Of a stretch of DNA of 18,309 bases, positions 1 through 10,000 are shown piece by piece. Numbering within the stretch: the first letter of the stretch is position 1; each line of letters begins with the position of its first letter. The stretch is from contig NZ_JBQCDF010000221.1 of assembly GCF_051961495.1 (NCBI RefSeq), forward strand, positions 1-18,309, given 5' to 3'. The notes under the pieces are model-generated. The model was given only the letters and a program-made list of their open reading frames with translations, was not told where the DNA came from and searched no databases. The stretch comes from Cytophaga sp051961495 (GTDB lineage: Bacteria; Bacteroidota; Bacteroidia; Cytophagales; Cytophagaceae). Position numbers and translations under genes: made by a program.

Positions 1-43
1 CGTATATAAGACTAATTCCTGTATTATTTATAATTACCACAAT

Positions 44-3000
44 ATGAATCTAAAAAACGCCAAGCTATTATTAGTTAGTATTTTAGTCATTATTTCGGGC
101 AATCTTTCTGCTCAGACACCTTATTTCACCCCAACGGAGTACAAAAAAGCGCTGTGGATGACCACACGTTTTTATGGCGGCCAGCGATCAGGTGATAATA
201 ACTGGTTATTATATAATCACTTACCTTCTGGTGTCAATGCTTCTTTAACAGGTAAAGCTTTCATTGCAGATAATGATGGCGGTTATGATTTATCCGGTGG
301 CTGGCATGATTGCGGGGATCACGTTAAATTTGGACAGACAGAATACTATTCAGCATATATGCTTTTAAAAGGCTATGCGGAATTTCCTACCGGTTACGGA
401 GATTTCTATGCCTACGACTACCAGGGATATAAAACAGCAGGCAACTGGACTTTTGAAGGTTCGGGCCATGCTCCCAATGGAATTCCCGATGTTTTAGATG
501 AAGTAAAACACGCAACTGACTACTTCATCAAGTGTACAAAAAACTCTTCTACATTTTACTACCAGGTTGGTCAGGGTGGCCCGGATCACATGTTATGGGA
601 AACGGCTGTTCAGATGCAGACACAATCTGTTGCAAATGGCGGACAAACACGTGTCGCATATAAAAACCCGAACGATGCATCTATGCCATCTTTTTGTGGA
701 GCAGCGCTTGCGTTAATGTCTCGTTTATACAGACAATATGATGCAACATATGCAGACTTATGTTTGACTCACGCCATGTATGCGTATGATTATGCAAAGG
801 CGCATCCGGGTGTAGCAGGTACCGGTGACGGTGGTTTCTACGGTCCGAATGATAACTGGAAAGATGACTATTCTACCATGTGTGCTGAGTTATACTGGGC
901 AACAAATACAGCAAGCTACAAAACAGAAGCTTTATCTTTTACAATTGCATCTGCACCCGGACAAGGTTCTGATATCTGGGGAAAAAATTATGGTTTTGAT
1001 TATACGAACAACGGTGATATAGCTATTTACAACCAGTTTTTATTGGGTAATACAAATGCTAAAACAGTATTGAACACCATTGTTAACACGTTCTATTTAG
1101 GAAACGTACAATCAGACGGTCAGTTTAATGGTGGTAACACAGGCTGGGGTCCTACCCGTTACAATGCCAATACAGCATTCATTGTTGCTTTATGGCAAAA
1201 AGCTTATGGAACATCTGCTACTCCGCACAAATATATTTATGATAACATCGATTACCTGTTAGGTAAAAACTCTGCGAACCAGTCATTCATTGTAGGCTTT
1301 GGCACTAAGTCTCCAAAATTCCCGCATCACAGAAACGTTTACCTGGTAGATAATAACCCTTCGGATGCTGTTAAACAAACCATGACAATACCTACTAAAA
1401 ATCAGCAGTTTGGTTTAATGGTAGGTGGTTCAAGGAGTCCGGGTACATTTAGCGACAACGTAGTAAACTACCAGCATACAGAAGGCGGTATTGATTATAA
1501 TGCCTGTCTGGTAGGTGTGCTTGCGTACATCAACTCTATTGTTGCGCCAGTATCACAACATCCTGTACCGAATCTTGGCGCGGATGTTTCATTGTGTGGC
1601 GTAGGTACGGTTGTATTGAAATCGAACATTGCTACAGACGGTAAAAAGACATTTACCTGGCAGAAAAACGGAACAACTGTACAGGCTGCATCAACTACAG
1701 CAAACACATATTCTGCGACAACTGCCGGAACATATACCTGTGTGCTGGATTCTGCAGGCAAGTGGTCAACGAGTGATGATATTGTTGTAACAGCAACATT
1801 ACCGGCTGTTAATTTAGGTTCGGCGGTGCAGTTGTGTAACCCGGCTACGGCAACCTTAGACATTGGTGCTACAGGAACAGGCTATACCTATCAATGGAAA
1901 AAGAACAGTACGGTTATATCCGGAGCAACTTCGAAAACATATGTAGTGTCTTCTGCCGGAACATATACAGGAACATTAAGCGCTACCGGTTGTACTTCGA
2001 CATCAGGCAGCATTGTTGTTACTTCTTCCCTGCCGACTGCAGGTCATGATACCTTATGCGCTGCCGGAGCGGCGAGTCTTACGATTACAGGTTCAGGCGG
2101 CCCGTACCAATGGTATTCTGCAGCAACAAACGGTACCTTATTAACGACAGGCAACAGTTACAATCCTAATGTAACTGCAAATACAACTTATTATGTTCAG
2201 GATGGAAGCTCTGTAAATGTTACAGCAGGTCCTTCTTCTGCAAGCAATCCTTTAACAAGCGGTGCAAACGGAGGAAGTGTTGGTTTCCGTTTCACGGCAG
2301 CAAAAGCATTTACGATCACACAGATGAAAGTATTGCCTTTTGTATACAGCTGTGCCGGTGATAACGTATTTGTAAAATTTGATTTGATTCAGAACGGAAC
2401 AACATTAGCTTCATATACTTCCGCAAACGTTGTATGTACAGGCGTACAGAGTGGTTCTCCATTCAATACATTCTACACGATTACCTTCCCTACCCCGATA
2501 TCGATTCCGGCAGCAGGTAACTATACACTAACACCAAGCGGCGGTAATGCATTGGTTTTATTTTCCGGCGGTGCAAACTTTACAACCATGGATGCCGCAG
2601 GTGTGATGGATATTACGGATGATACCCGTGATGATATGGCAAACTCTTTCCCTGGTATCTTTGATATTAACATTCAGGCTGGTTCTGCTTGTGCAAGAAC
2701 ACCGGTATATGCAATCATTGACCCGGCATATCCAAATTGTTCAGCGGCTAAAACCGATCAGACAATTACATTCGGAGCAATTACAGCTAAAAAATATGGT
2801 GATCCGAACTTTACCTTAGCAGCAACAGCTTCTTCAGGCCTGGCAGTAACCTATACAAGCAGCAACCCAGCAGTAGCAACAGTAACAAGCGCTGGTGTAG
2901 TAACCATCGTTGGTGTAGGATCTACTGTTATTACAGCGAACCAGGCTGGTAATGCCACATACAATGCGGCAACTGCGGTTACACAAACATTAGTGGTTGG

Positions 3001-6000
3001 TAAGGCAGATCAGACCATTACATTTGGTACAATCACCGCTAAAACAGTTGGTGATCCGAACTTTACCTTAGCAGCAACCGCTTCTTCAAACCTGGCGGTG
3101 ACGTACACAAGCAGCAATCCTGCAGTTGCAACGGTAACAAGTGCGGGTGTGGTAACAATTGTTGGTGCAGGTTCTACAGTAATTACAGCGAACCAGGCAG
3201 GCAATACAAATTATAATGCTGCTACTGCTGTTACGCAGACGTTAGTAGTAAATAAAGCAAATCAGACCATTACATTCGGGGCAATTACAGCTAAAAAATA
3301 TGGTGATCCGAACTTTACTTTAACAGCAACAGCCTCTTCAGGTTTAGCGGTAACTTATACAAGCAGCAACCCGGCAGTAGCAACGGTAACAAGCGCTGGT
3401 GTAGTAACAATCGTTGGCCCGGGCTCTACAGTAATTACAGCAAGCCAGGCAGGAAATGCAAATTATAATGCCGCAACAGATGTTACGCAAACATTGGTTG
3501 TAAGCAAAGCTGATCAGACAATTACTTTCGCTGCGATTGCAGCAAAAGCTGTAGGTGATCCGAACTTTACATTAACAGCAACCGCTTCTTCAGGCCTGGC
3601 AGTAACCTATACAAGCAGCAATCCTGCGGTAGCAACGGTAACAAGCGCTGGTGTAGTAACAATCGTTGGCCCGGGCTCTACAGTAATTACTGCAAGCCAG
3701 GCAGGAAATGCAAATTATAACGCTGCAACGGATGTTACGCAGACATTGGTGGTTGGAAAGGCAAATCAAACGATTACATTCGGCGCAATTACATCAAAAG
3801 TAGTTGGCGACCCGAGCTTCACGTTAACAGCAACCGCTTCTTCAGGTTTAGCAGTAACCTATACAAGCAGCAACCCTGCGGTAGCAACGGTAACAAGCGC
3901 TGGTGTAGTAACCATCGTTGGCGTAGGTTCTACAGTAATCACTGCGAGTCAGTCAGGTAACGCAAATTATAATGCAGCTACATCTGTAACACAGACATTA
4001 ATAGTTGGAAAGGCAAACCAGACAATCACGTTCGGTGCAATTCCTTCAAAAGTAGTTGGTGATCCGAGCTTCACGTTAACAGCAACCGCTTCTTCAGGTT
4101 TAGCAGTAACCTATACAAGCAGCAACCCTGCGGTAGCAACGGTAACAAGCGCTGGTGTGGTAACCATCGTTGGCGCAGGTTCTACAGTAATTACAGCAAG
4201 CCAGTCAGGTAATGCAAACTATAATGCAGCTACATCTGTAACACAGACATTGATCGTTGGAAAGGCAGACCAGACGATTTCGTTCGGTGCAATTCCTTCA
4301 AAAGTAGTTGGTGACCCGAGCTTTACATTAACAGCAACCGCTTCTTCAGGCCTGGCAGTAACCTATACAAGCAGCAACCCTGCGGTAGCAACGGTGACAA
4401 GCGCTGGTGTGGTAACCATCGTGGGTGCAGGTTCTACAGTAATCACAGCGAGTCAGGCAGGTAATGCTAATTACAATGCAGCAACCTCAGTAACACAAAC
4501 ATTTGTGGTTACCTCTCCTGCTAAAACAAACCAGACAATCACATTCGGAGCAATACCTGCTAAAGTTGTTGGTGATGCGAGCTTTACATTAACAGCAACC
4601 GCTTCTTCAGGTTTAGCGGTAACCTATACAAGCAGCAACCCTGCGGTAGCAACAGTAACAAGTGCTGGTGTGGTAACCATTGTAGGGGCTGGTACTACAG
4701 TAATTACAGCAAACCAGGCTGGTAATGCTACTTACAATGCTGCTCCTTCTGTTACACAAAATTTAGTGGTCACTAAAAAGACTCAGACAGTAACATTTGA
4801 TCCGATCACAGGAACGAAAGTTTATGGCGATCCGGCATTCCAGCTTACTTCTTCTTCGTCCTCAGGTTTGCCTATTACATATACTTCCAGCGATCCTTCT
4901 GTAGCAACTGTATCGAGTTCAGGTGTAGTTACAATTGTTGGCGCTGGTACGGTAACGATTACAGCAACACAAGCGGGCGACGGAACATATGCTTCGACTT
5001 CTTCGACACAGACATTGGTTGTTGGCAAAGCAAACCAGACGATAACGTTTGGCGCCATACCTTCAAAAGCCGTTGGCGATCCGAATTTTACCTTAACAGC
5101 AACAGCTTCTTCAGGCCTGGCAGTAACCTATACAAGCAGCAACCCTGCAGTAGCAACTGTAACAAGCGCTGGTGTTGTAACCATCGTTGGTGCAGGTTCT
5201 ACAGTAATCACAGCAAGCCAGGCAGGCAATTCGAATTATAATTCAGCAACGACTGTTACACAAACATTGGTTGTAACAACTCCTGCTAAAACAAACCAAA
5301 CAATCACGTTTGGAGCAATTCCTTCAAAAGTTGTTGGTGATCCGAACTTCACATTGACAGCAACTGCTTCTTCAGGCCTGGCAGTAACCTATACAAGTAG
5401 TAACCCTGCTGTAGCAACGGTAACAAGCGCGGGTGTTGTAACTATCGTGGGTGCAGGTTCTACTATTATTACGGCAAGCCAGGCTGGTAATGCTACTTAC
5501 AATGCAGCACCTTCTGTTACACAAACATTGGTTGTTAGTAATCCTGCAAAACAGGATCAGACAATTACTTTCGGAGCTATACCGGCTAAAGTAGTTGGCG
5601 ATCCAAGCTTCACATTAAGCGCAACAGCTTCGTCCGGCTTAGGGGTAACGTACACGAGCAGCAATCCTGCCGTAGCAACGGTATCAAGTGCCGGTGTGGT
5701 AACCATTGTAGGTGCTGGTTCTACCGTGATTACAGCAAATCAGGCTGGTAATGCAACATACAATGCTGCTCCATCTGTAACGCAGACATTGGTTGTAACC
5801 AGCCCTTCAAAAACGAACCAAACGATCACCTTCGGAGCTATACCTGCAAAAACTACCAGCGATGCTTCCTTTACATTGGGTGCAACGGCTTCCTCTGGCT
5901 TAGCGGTGACTTATACAAGCAGCAACCCTGCTGTAGCAACGGTATCAAGCTCAGGTGTGGTAACAATTGTAGGACCTGGTATGACAGTGATTACTGCAAG

Positions 6001-6691
6001 TCAGGCAGGTAATGCAACATATAATGCGGCTGAAGATGTTCAGCAAACACTAACAGTGACCAGTCCAACAGTTACATCATATCTGCAGGTATTAGACGGA
6101 ACAATTATTCAACCTAATAATGGAACAGCATTAGCTGTTGGCAAAAATGCATTGAACGTAGCAACCAATGCATTTACAGTCATCGTGAAGAATATTGGTA
6201 CGACAAATATCAGCATCAGCAGTATTGCAGCTTCACCAGGATTTACGGCAACGCAAATCTTCCCTGCCGGCGCAATCTTACCAAATCAGACAGCAACGTT
6301 TACAGTAACTGGTATTCCAACAAGTGAAACAGTTCCTACATATGGTTCAATCGTAATTACAAGTAATGATCCGGGCTCTCCGTTCACATTGAATGTATCA
6401 GTGAGCGTAGGTACACCAACAGGTACAAAAGCAGCTTTATCTGCTGCTGCAATTGAATTGTTCCCGAACCCTACAGCAACGGTTTCATCTCTTGAATTCA
6501 ACGGAAACTTTGACAACGTAGCTGTGACGGTGTATGCAGCAGACGGCAATCGTGTAGCAGAACAAAAATTAGGTTCAATGTCTCTGAATGCTACAAAAGA
6601 AATAAACGTGGGAGAACTTCCTGCCGGTATCTATTTTGTAGAGATCAACACCGATCAGGGTATGTTGGTGAAACGCTTGATCAAGCAATAA
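44..6691 (+). CDS. Secreted multidomain GH9 endoglucanase-like protein with 13 Ig-like repeats and T9SS type A sorting domain
   Basis: Predicted to hydrolyse beta-1,4-glucan (cellulose) outside the cell or on its surface. A signal peptide covers residues 1-23 (cut after LSA). The GH9 catalytic domain spans about 27-498. It shows GGWHDCGDH at 85-93 with the acidic pair D89/D92, the family signature ending in PHHRN (427-431), and the catalytic acid E480 in HTEGGIDYNA. Three Ig-like modules follow (about 506-725), then an unrecognised beta-rich domain (about 726-900), thirteen Big_2-like repeats (905-2007) and a Hydin-like module (about 2010-2128). A T9SS type A sorting domain closes the protein, with FPNP at 2140-2143, GIYFVEI near the end and a basic VKRLIKQ tail. 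The protein is far longer than a plain GH9 enzyme. Oddities are DCGD for the usual DAGD, YNAC for the usual YNAG, and several cysteines in the catalytic domain. The family call is firm; substrate and endo/exo mode are inferred. The ATG start fits the signal peptide directly. Confidence 0.93.
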   Translation: MNLKNAKLLLVSILVIISGNLSAQTPYFTPTEYKKALWMTTRFYGGQRSGDNNWLLYNHLPSGVNASLTGKAFIADNDGGYDLSGGWHDCGDHVKFGQTEYYSAYMLLKGYAEFPTGYGDFYAYDYQGYKTAGNWTFEGSGHAPNGIPDVLDEVKHATDYFIKCTKNSSTFYYQVGQGGPDHMLWETAVQMQTQSVANGGQTRVAYKNPNDASMPSFCGAALALMSRLYRQYDATYADLCLTHAMYAYDYAKAHPGVAGTGDGGFYGPNDNWKDDYSTMCAELYWATNTASYKTEALSFTIASAPGQGSDIWGKNYGFDYTNNGDIAIYNQFLLGNTNAKTVLNTIVNTFYLGNVQSDGQFNGGNTGWGPTRYNANTAFIVALWQKAYGTSATPHKYIYDNIDYLLGKNSANQSFIVGFGTKSPKFPHHRNVYLVDNNPSDAVKQTMTIPTKNQQFGLMVGGSRSPGTFSDNVVNYQHTEGGIDYNACLVGVLAYINSIVAPVSQHPVPNLGADVSLCGVGTVVLKSNIATDGKKTFTWQKNGTTVQAASTTANTYSATTAGTYTCVLDSAGKWSTSDDIVVTATLPAVNLGSAVQLCNPATATLDIGATGTGYTYQWKKNSTVISGATSKTYVVSSAGTYTGTLSATGCTSTSGSIVVTSSLPTAGHDTLCAAGAASLTITGSGGPYQWYSAATNGTLLTTGNSYNPNVTANTTYYVQDGSSVNVTAGPSSASNPLTSGANGGSVGFRFTAAKAFTITQMKVLPFVYSCAGDNVFVKFDLIQNGTTLASYTSANVVCTGVQSGSPFNTFYTITFPTPISIPAAGNYTLTPSGGNALVLFSGGANFTTMDAAGVMDITDDTRDDMANSFPGIFDINIQAGSACARTPVYAIIDPAYPNCSAAKTDQTITFGAITAKKYGDPNFTLAATASSGLAVTYTSSNPAVATVTSAGVVTIVGVGSTVITANQAGNATYNAATAVTQTLVVGKADQTITFGTITAKTVGDPNFTLAATASSNLAVTYTSSNPAVATVTSAGVVTIVGAGSTVITANQAGNTNYNAATAVTQTLVVNKANQTITFGAITAKKYGDPNFTLTATASSGLAVTYTSSNPAVATVTSAGVVTIVGPGSTVITASQAGNANYNAATDVTQTLVVSKADQTITFAAIAAKAVGDPNFTLTATASSGLAVTYTSSNPAVATVTSAGVVTIVGPGSTVITASQAGNANYNAATDVTQTLVVGKANQTITFGAITSKVVGDPSFTLTATASSGLAVTYTSSNPAVATVTSAGVVTIVGVGSTVITASQSGNANYNAATSVTQTLIVGKANQTITFGAIPSKVVGDPSFTLTATASSGLAVTYTSSNPAVATVTSAGVVTIVGAGSTVITASQSGNANYNAATSVTQTLIVGKADQTISFGAIPSKVVGDPSFTLTATASSGLAVTYTSSNPAVATVTSAGVVTIVGAGSTVITASQAGNANYNAATSVTQTFVVTSPAKTNQTITFGAIPAKVVGDASFTLTATASSGLAVTYTSSNPAVATVTSAGVVTIVGAGTTVITANQAGNATYNAAPSVTQNLVVTKKTQTVTFDPITGTKVYGDPAFQLTSSSSSGLPITYTSSDPSVATVSSSGVVTIVGAGTVTITATQAGDGTYASTSSTQTLVVGKANQTITFGAIPSKAVGDPNFTLTATASSGLAVTYTSSNPAVATVTSAGVVTIVGAGSTVITASQAGNSNYNSATTVTQTLVVTTPAKTNQTITFGAIPSKVVGDPNFTLTATASSGLAVTYTSSNPAVATVTSAGVVTIVGAGSTIITASQAGNATYNAAPSVTQTLVVSNPAKQDQTITFGAIPAKVVGDPSFTLSATASSGLGVTYTSSNPAVATVSSAGVVTIVGAGSTVITANQAGNATYNAAPSVTQTLVVTSPSKTNQTITFGAIPAKTTSDASFTLGATASSGLAVTYTSSNPAVATVSSSGVVTIVGPGMTVITASQAGNATYNAAEDVQQTLTVTSPTVTSYLQVLDGTIIQPNNGTALAVGKNALNVATNAFTVIVKNIGTTNISISSIAASPGFTATQIFPAGAILPNQTATFTVTGIPTSETVPTYGSIVITSNDPGSPFTLNVSVSVGTPTGTKAALSAAAIELFPNPTATVSSLEFNGNFDNVAVTVYAADGNRVAEQKLGSMSLNATKEINVGELPAGIYFVEINTDQGMLVKRLIKQ
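2756..6063 (+). repeat. Thirteen in-frame tandem repeats (252 or 261 bases each) coding Big_2-like Ig domains
   Basis: Units begin at the D/N/T of (D/N)QTITFG at bases 2756, 3008, 3260, 3512, 3764, 4016, 4268, 4529, 4781, 5033, 5294, 5555 and 5816. The spacing is exactly 252 bases (84 residues), or 261 bases (87 residues) where a linker such as TSPAKT is present. Each unit follows the pattern QTITFGAI, GDPxFTL, ATASSGLAVTYTSSNP, AVATV, GVVTIVGAGSTVITA, QAGNxxYNAA, QTLVV, which fits a bacterial Ig-like (Big_2, invasin/intimin-type) fold. Units 3-7 are nearly identical over long stretches of DNA, suggesting recent duplication or gene conversion. Unit 9 is the most divergent, with TQTVTFDPITG and TSSSSSGLPITYTSSDPS. 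The likely role is a stalk holding the catalytic domain away from the cell surface. Confidence 0.95.
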
Positions 6692-6712
6692 GAATAACTC
6701 AGATAAAAATTT

Positions 6713-6743
6713 AAAAAGACTGTAGCGATACAGTCTTTTTTTT
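6713..6743 (+). terminator. Rho-independent terminator after the GH9 gene
   Basis: A hairpin with arms GACTGTA (6718-6724) and TACAGTC (6729-6735) and the tetraloop GCGA is followed by a run of eight or more T. The A run before the left arm pairs with the T run and extends the stem. It starts 22 bases after the GH9 stop codon, so the GH9 gene probably ends its own transcript here. Confidence 0.88.
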
Positions 6744-7024
6744 ACGCTTATCTTCGGCCGTTTTTATTTTGTTAGTGATGAAACCTATAAGATTTTTCTA
6801 CTTGATAAGTCAGCTCATAAAGCTTCAGAAGAAGTATAAATAAGAACTTCTGCTTTCCTGTCAAATCTTTACAGGTTTGTTTTTATTCACAATAAATCCA
6901 TCTATATAATTAAAAAACGGTTCAGTACGGGCAGTGAATAAAAAGGTAAACAATTCCGTTACCTTTTTCATTTTTAAATCTATTAGTTGGCTAAAGATGT
7001 TTAATTCCAATTAATTGATTTCAG
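6744..7024 (+). other. Intergenic region before the T9SS unit, with small hairpins and a possible 21-residue ORF
   Basis: This AT-rich spacer must hold the promoter of the downstream three-gene unit, but I find no clean TAnnTTTG match; TATCTTCG at 6749-6756 is the nearest. A short open frame at 6778-6843 (ATG to TAA) would give 21 residues beginning MKPIRFFYL, which is basic and hydrophobic, with no further support. Small inverted repeats lie at 6830-6851 (AGAAGT/ACTTCT) and 6857-6875 (CCTGT/ACAGG), and a stronger one at 6940-6968. The region could be a structured 5' leader. Confidence 0.4.
6940..6968 (+). terminator. Terminator-like hairpin upstream of the T9SS unit (possible attenuator)
   Basis: The arms AAAAAGGTAA (6940-6949) and TTACCTTTTT (6959-6968) are perfectly complementary around a 9-base loop, and T-rich sequence follows. 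The hairpin ends 56 bases before the next start codon and lies well past the GH9 terminator. It could end a short upstream transcript or attenuate read-through into the following genes. The stem is A/T-rich with only two G-C pairs, so it is weak. Confidence 0.4.
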
Positions 7025-10000
7025 ATGAGCTGTGAATTTAACTTTTTGCGGAAACATAGAACTGAGCGAATCATCGGGGAAGATTCTTTCAGTATACTGT
7101 CAATTTTAAAAAAATCTTTCAAACTCCTTCTTTTTATCATTCCTTTTTTTTCATATGCAGTTGGTTTTGCTGAAGGAACAAAAGAACTCCGGCCGACATC
7201 AGCTGACTTTGGTTTTCTGCAGATCTATGATCGCGGAAGAGTATTTGCAACCTACAATGCACCGGCGGTAAACCGCTTGAATATTCATATCTGCACGGCA
7301 GGTGAAAAAATATTCTTCGGATTTAAACAACCCGACAATGATGTTTATTTCAGATTAAAAGATCCATCAGGCAATATAGTTATTGCGGCGCAAGCCTTGC
7401 CAACGTCGGGTGCCGGATTTATTTCAACCTATAATCAGGCCGTAGCCGGGCCAGCACAGATTGTTGGGGCTGCGGGATACAATGCCATGAGTTATACTTC
7501 ACTGGTGGCGGGCGATTATTATCTGGAATTCAATACTGGCTCTGCTGTTACTTTACCTGCCAATCCTGCGAATGGAAACGCACAACGTATTTTTGATCTC
7601 TTTGATGTAACGGTGGTTGACGGTACTACCATTAAACCGGGAAGATTGTGGTCGTATTCCTGGGACATCAACACACAGGCAACAACAAATCCTTTTACAG
7701 CGAAAATGTATATACTGTCAAAAGACAGTATTGTTACTTCCATTGATTTTAATGGTATGCAGCCCTATGGCGCAGTAATCACGGCCAATTCCACCGGACT
7801 TTCCAATACCGGAAATTTAGTTGTTGACCGTGCCAGTAAGATCGGTGACTTTTCTTCTCCGGAATATAAGATTTTTTTGAATGATCCGGATCATGCCTGT
7901 TTTCCGACAGGTGTGTTTGGAAGTATCATTGCTCCTACTGTTGTTACAGGGTGTGACCCGGCCAACAGATGTATTAATATTACTGTAAATAAAGCCGGAA
8001 AAACAGAGATCGTGCTTGACCTCAATGGTACCTCGGGTTTTCAGCCGAATACTGCCGACAGGCTGATTATTGCAGATGTAGTAAAAGGTGTCAATTGCGT
8101 AACCTGGGATAGTAAAGATGGCTTGGGAAATGTTATTACTACAGCCAGTGGTATACCGCTTGAAGTAAATTACCTGAATGGAATTACGCATTTACCTTTG
8201 TATGATGTAGAAGCTAATCCGGATGGATACATGGTAGAACTGGTACGTCCGGCTGGGGCAAAGCCAAGCTTGTACTGGGATGACTCGGCGATTACAGCTG
8301 GTACAGCGATTGACGGAAAAGTAAATCTAACCGGATGCTCCAATGCAAGCGGCTGTCATAAATGGAAGTCGAGAGGAAACAATTCCTCAGCAGAAACAAT
8401 TAATACCTGGTGGTATCCTAATATTGTGAAAGACCAGCTTACCTTCAACATGCCGGATGTAAGGGCCGATGCGGATAAAAGAAATACCGTGGGATTACCA
8501 AACGACAGTCTGGTATGTGAATACATTTCAGGTTTTCAACTAAGTGCTGCTGTACAAAATTCTCCCGGCGGTACATGGACCGGTGGCAACGGCAGCTTCT
8601 CTCCTTCCCGTAATGTACTGAATCCAGTGTACACGCCTACTACAGATGAACGTATGCAAGGCAGTATTAAATTATACCTGACCTCACTCCCGGTTGGTGT
8701 TTGTCCGGTTGCCAAAGATTCTGCCCGGATATTTTTTGAAAAAGCTCCTGTAATTAATGCAGGAAAAGATAGCGTTATCTGTTCATCTAATAATACGATC
8801 CAGCTAAAAGCGACAATAAGCAATGCGTTTACAGGCATCTGGACCGGCGGTAACGGAACATTTAATACAGCAACAAATAAAAATGCTGTGTATACATTTG
8901 CTGCTGCGGATATAACAGCAGGCAGCATTGATCTGGTCTTCACTTCTACCGGTGTAAGATTATGTCCGCAGGAAGATGATACCATACATATCTCGTATAC
9001 CAGCCCCCCTGTTATTGATGCCGGTTTGCCTGTTACTATCTGTTTTGGTAAAGACACGGAATCTATCACCGCTACCGGTGATCCTGCAGCTGCTTATCAG
9101 TGGACCGGCGGCAACGGAATGTTCAGTGATGATAATCAATTAACATCTGTGTATACCTTTGCTGCTTCGGAAAAGAATGTAACAGCGATCAAAACCATTC
9201 AATTAACCTTAACGGCTTCCAAAGGTGTTTGTCCGGATGTGACCGATCTTCTTACCATTACTGTTTTTCCTAAACCAGATGTGTATGCTGGTAATGATAC
9301 TTTGATCTGTGCTGCTACTGCCTATACCTTATCTGGCAGCAGTACCGCTGCATCGGCATTCAGCTGGTATACTTATCCAGGTAATACAATACTCTCCACA
9401 CAGCAGACAGCCCTGTTACCGGCAATTACAGCAAGTGGTTCTTATATACTGAAGGCTACAGACGCAAATAGCTGTATGAATACAGATACGGTTTTTGTTG
9501 ATGTGTATCAGTTACCGGCGTTAAATCCGGGCGGACCTTATTGCTTTGAAAATGGTTTAACCATAGATGCCCATGCGACATCGGTCCCTGCTGTTCCTGC
9601 GATCTACAGCTGGCTGCAGGATAATGAAGTGCTTTTAACCGGAGCTGCTGCTACTACATTTCATGTGCCAACGGCTGGTACATATACGCTGAATTATAAA
9701 ACTACCGGTTGCAGCAAAGATGCAGTTGTTGAGATTCTGCCTAAACCTGTCTTAACAACACCTGACTCTTTATTTGCCTGTGACGGAAGCATGATGACAC
9801 TCGTAACTACTGTTCGTTCCAGTTCAACGTATGAATGGTTTGACCGGAATAAACAAAGTATTCATACAGGGAATTCTACACAAGTAGCAGCTATGTTGAC
9901 TCCTGCATTATATTATGTAGAAGAAACAGATGTAAACGGTTGCACCAACCTGGATAGCCTTGTTGCCGCAGGTACACCTCTTCCATTGATTACCATCAGT

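Noticed and set aside
1495..1863. Antisense open frame of 122 codons under the GH9 gene, and similar ones at 3010-3204, 4822-5058 and 6286-6549
   Set aside because: They mirror strongly coding sense frames with biased codon use; products are low-complexity and resemble no family.
2756..6063. Regularly spaced repeats that could suggest a CRISPR-like or other DNA-level array
   Set aside because: The period is 252/261 bases, in frame throughout, and encodes repeated Ig domains; there are no short repeats with unique spacers.
6778..6843. 21-residue ORF as a firm gene
   Set aside because: Length and composition are within chance for AT-rich DNA and there is no ribosome-binding or conservation evidence; kept only as part of a leader hypothesis.
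8536..9069. Antisense open frame of 177 codons under the type B protein
   Set aside because: It lies opposite the conserved WTGGNG modules and has no signal, motif or family likeness.
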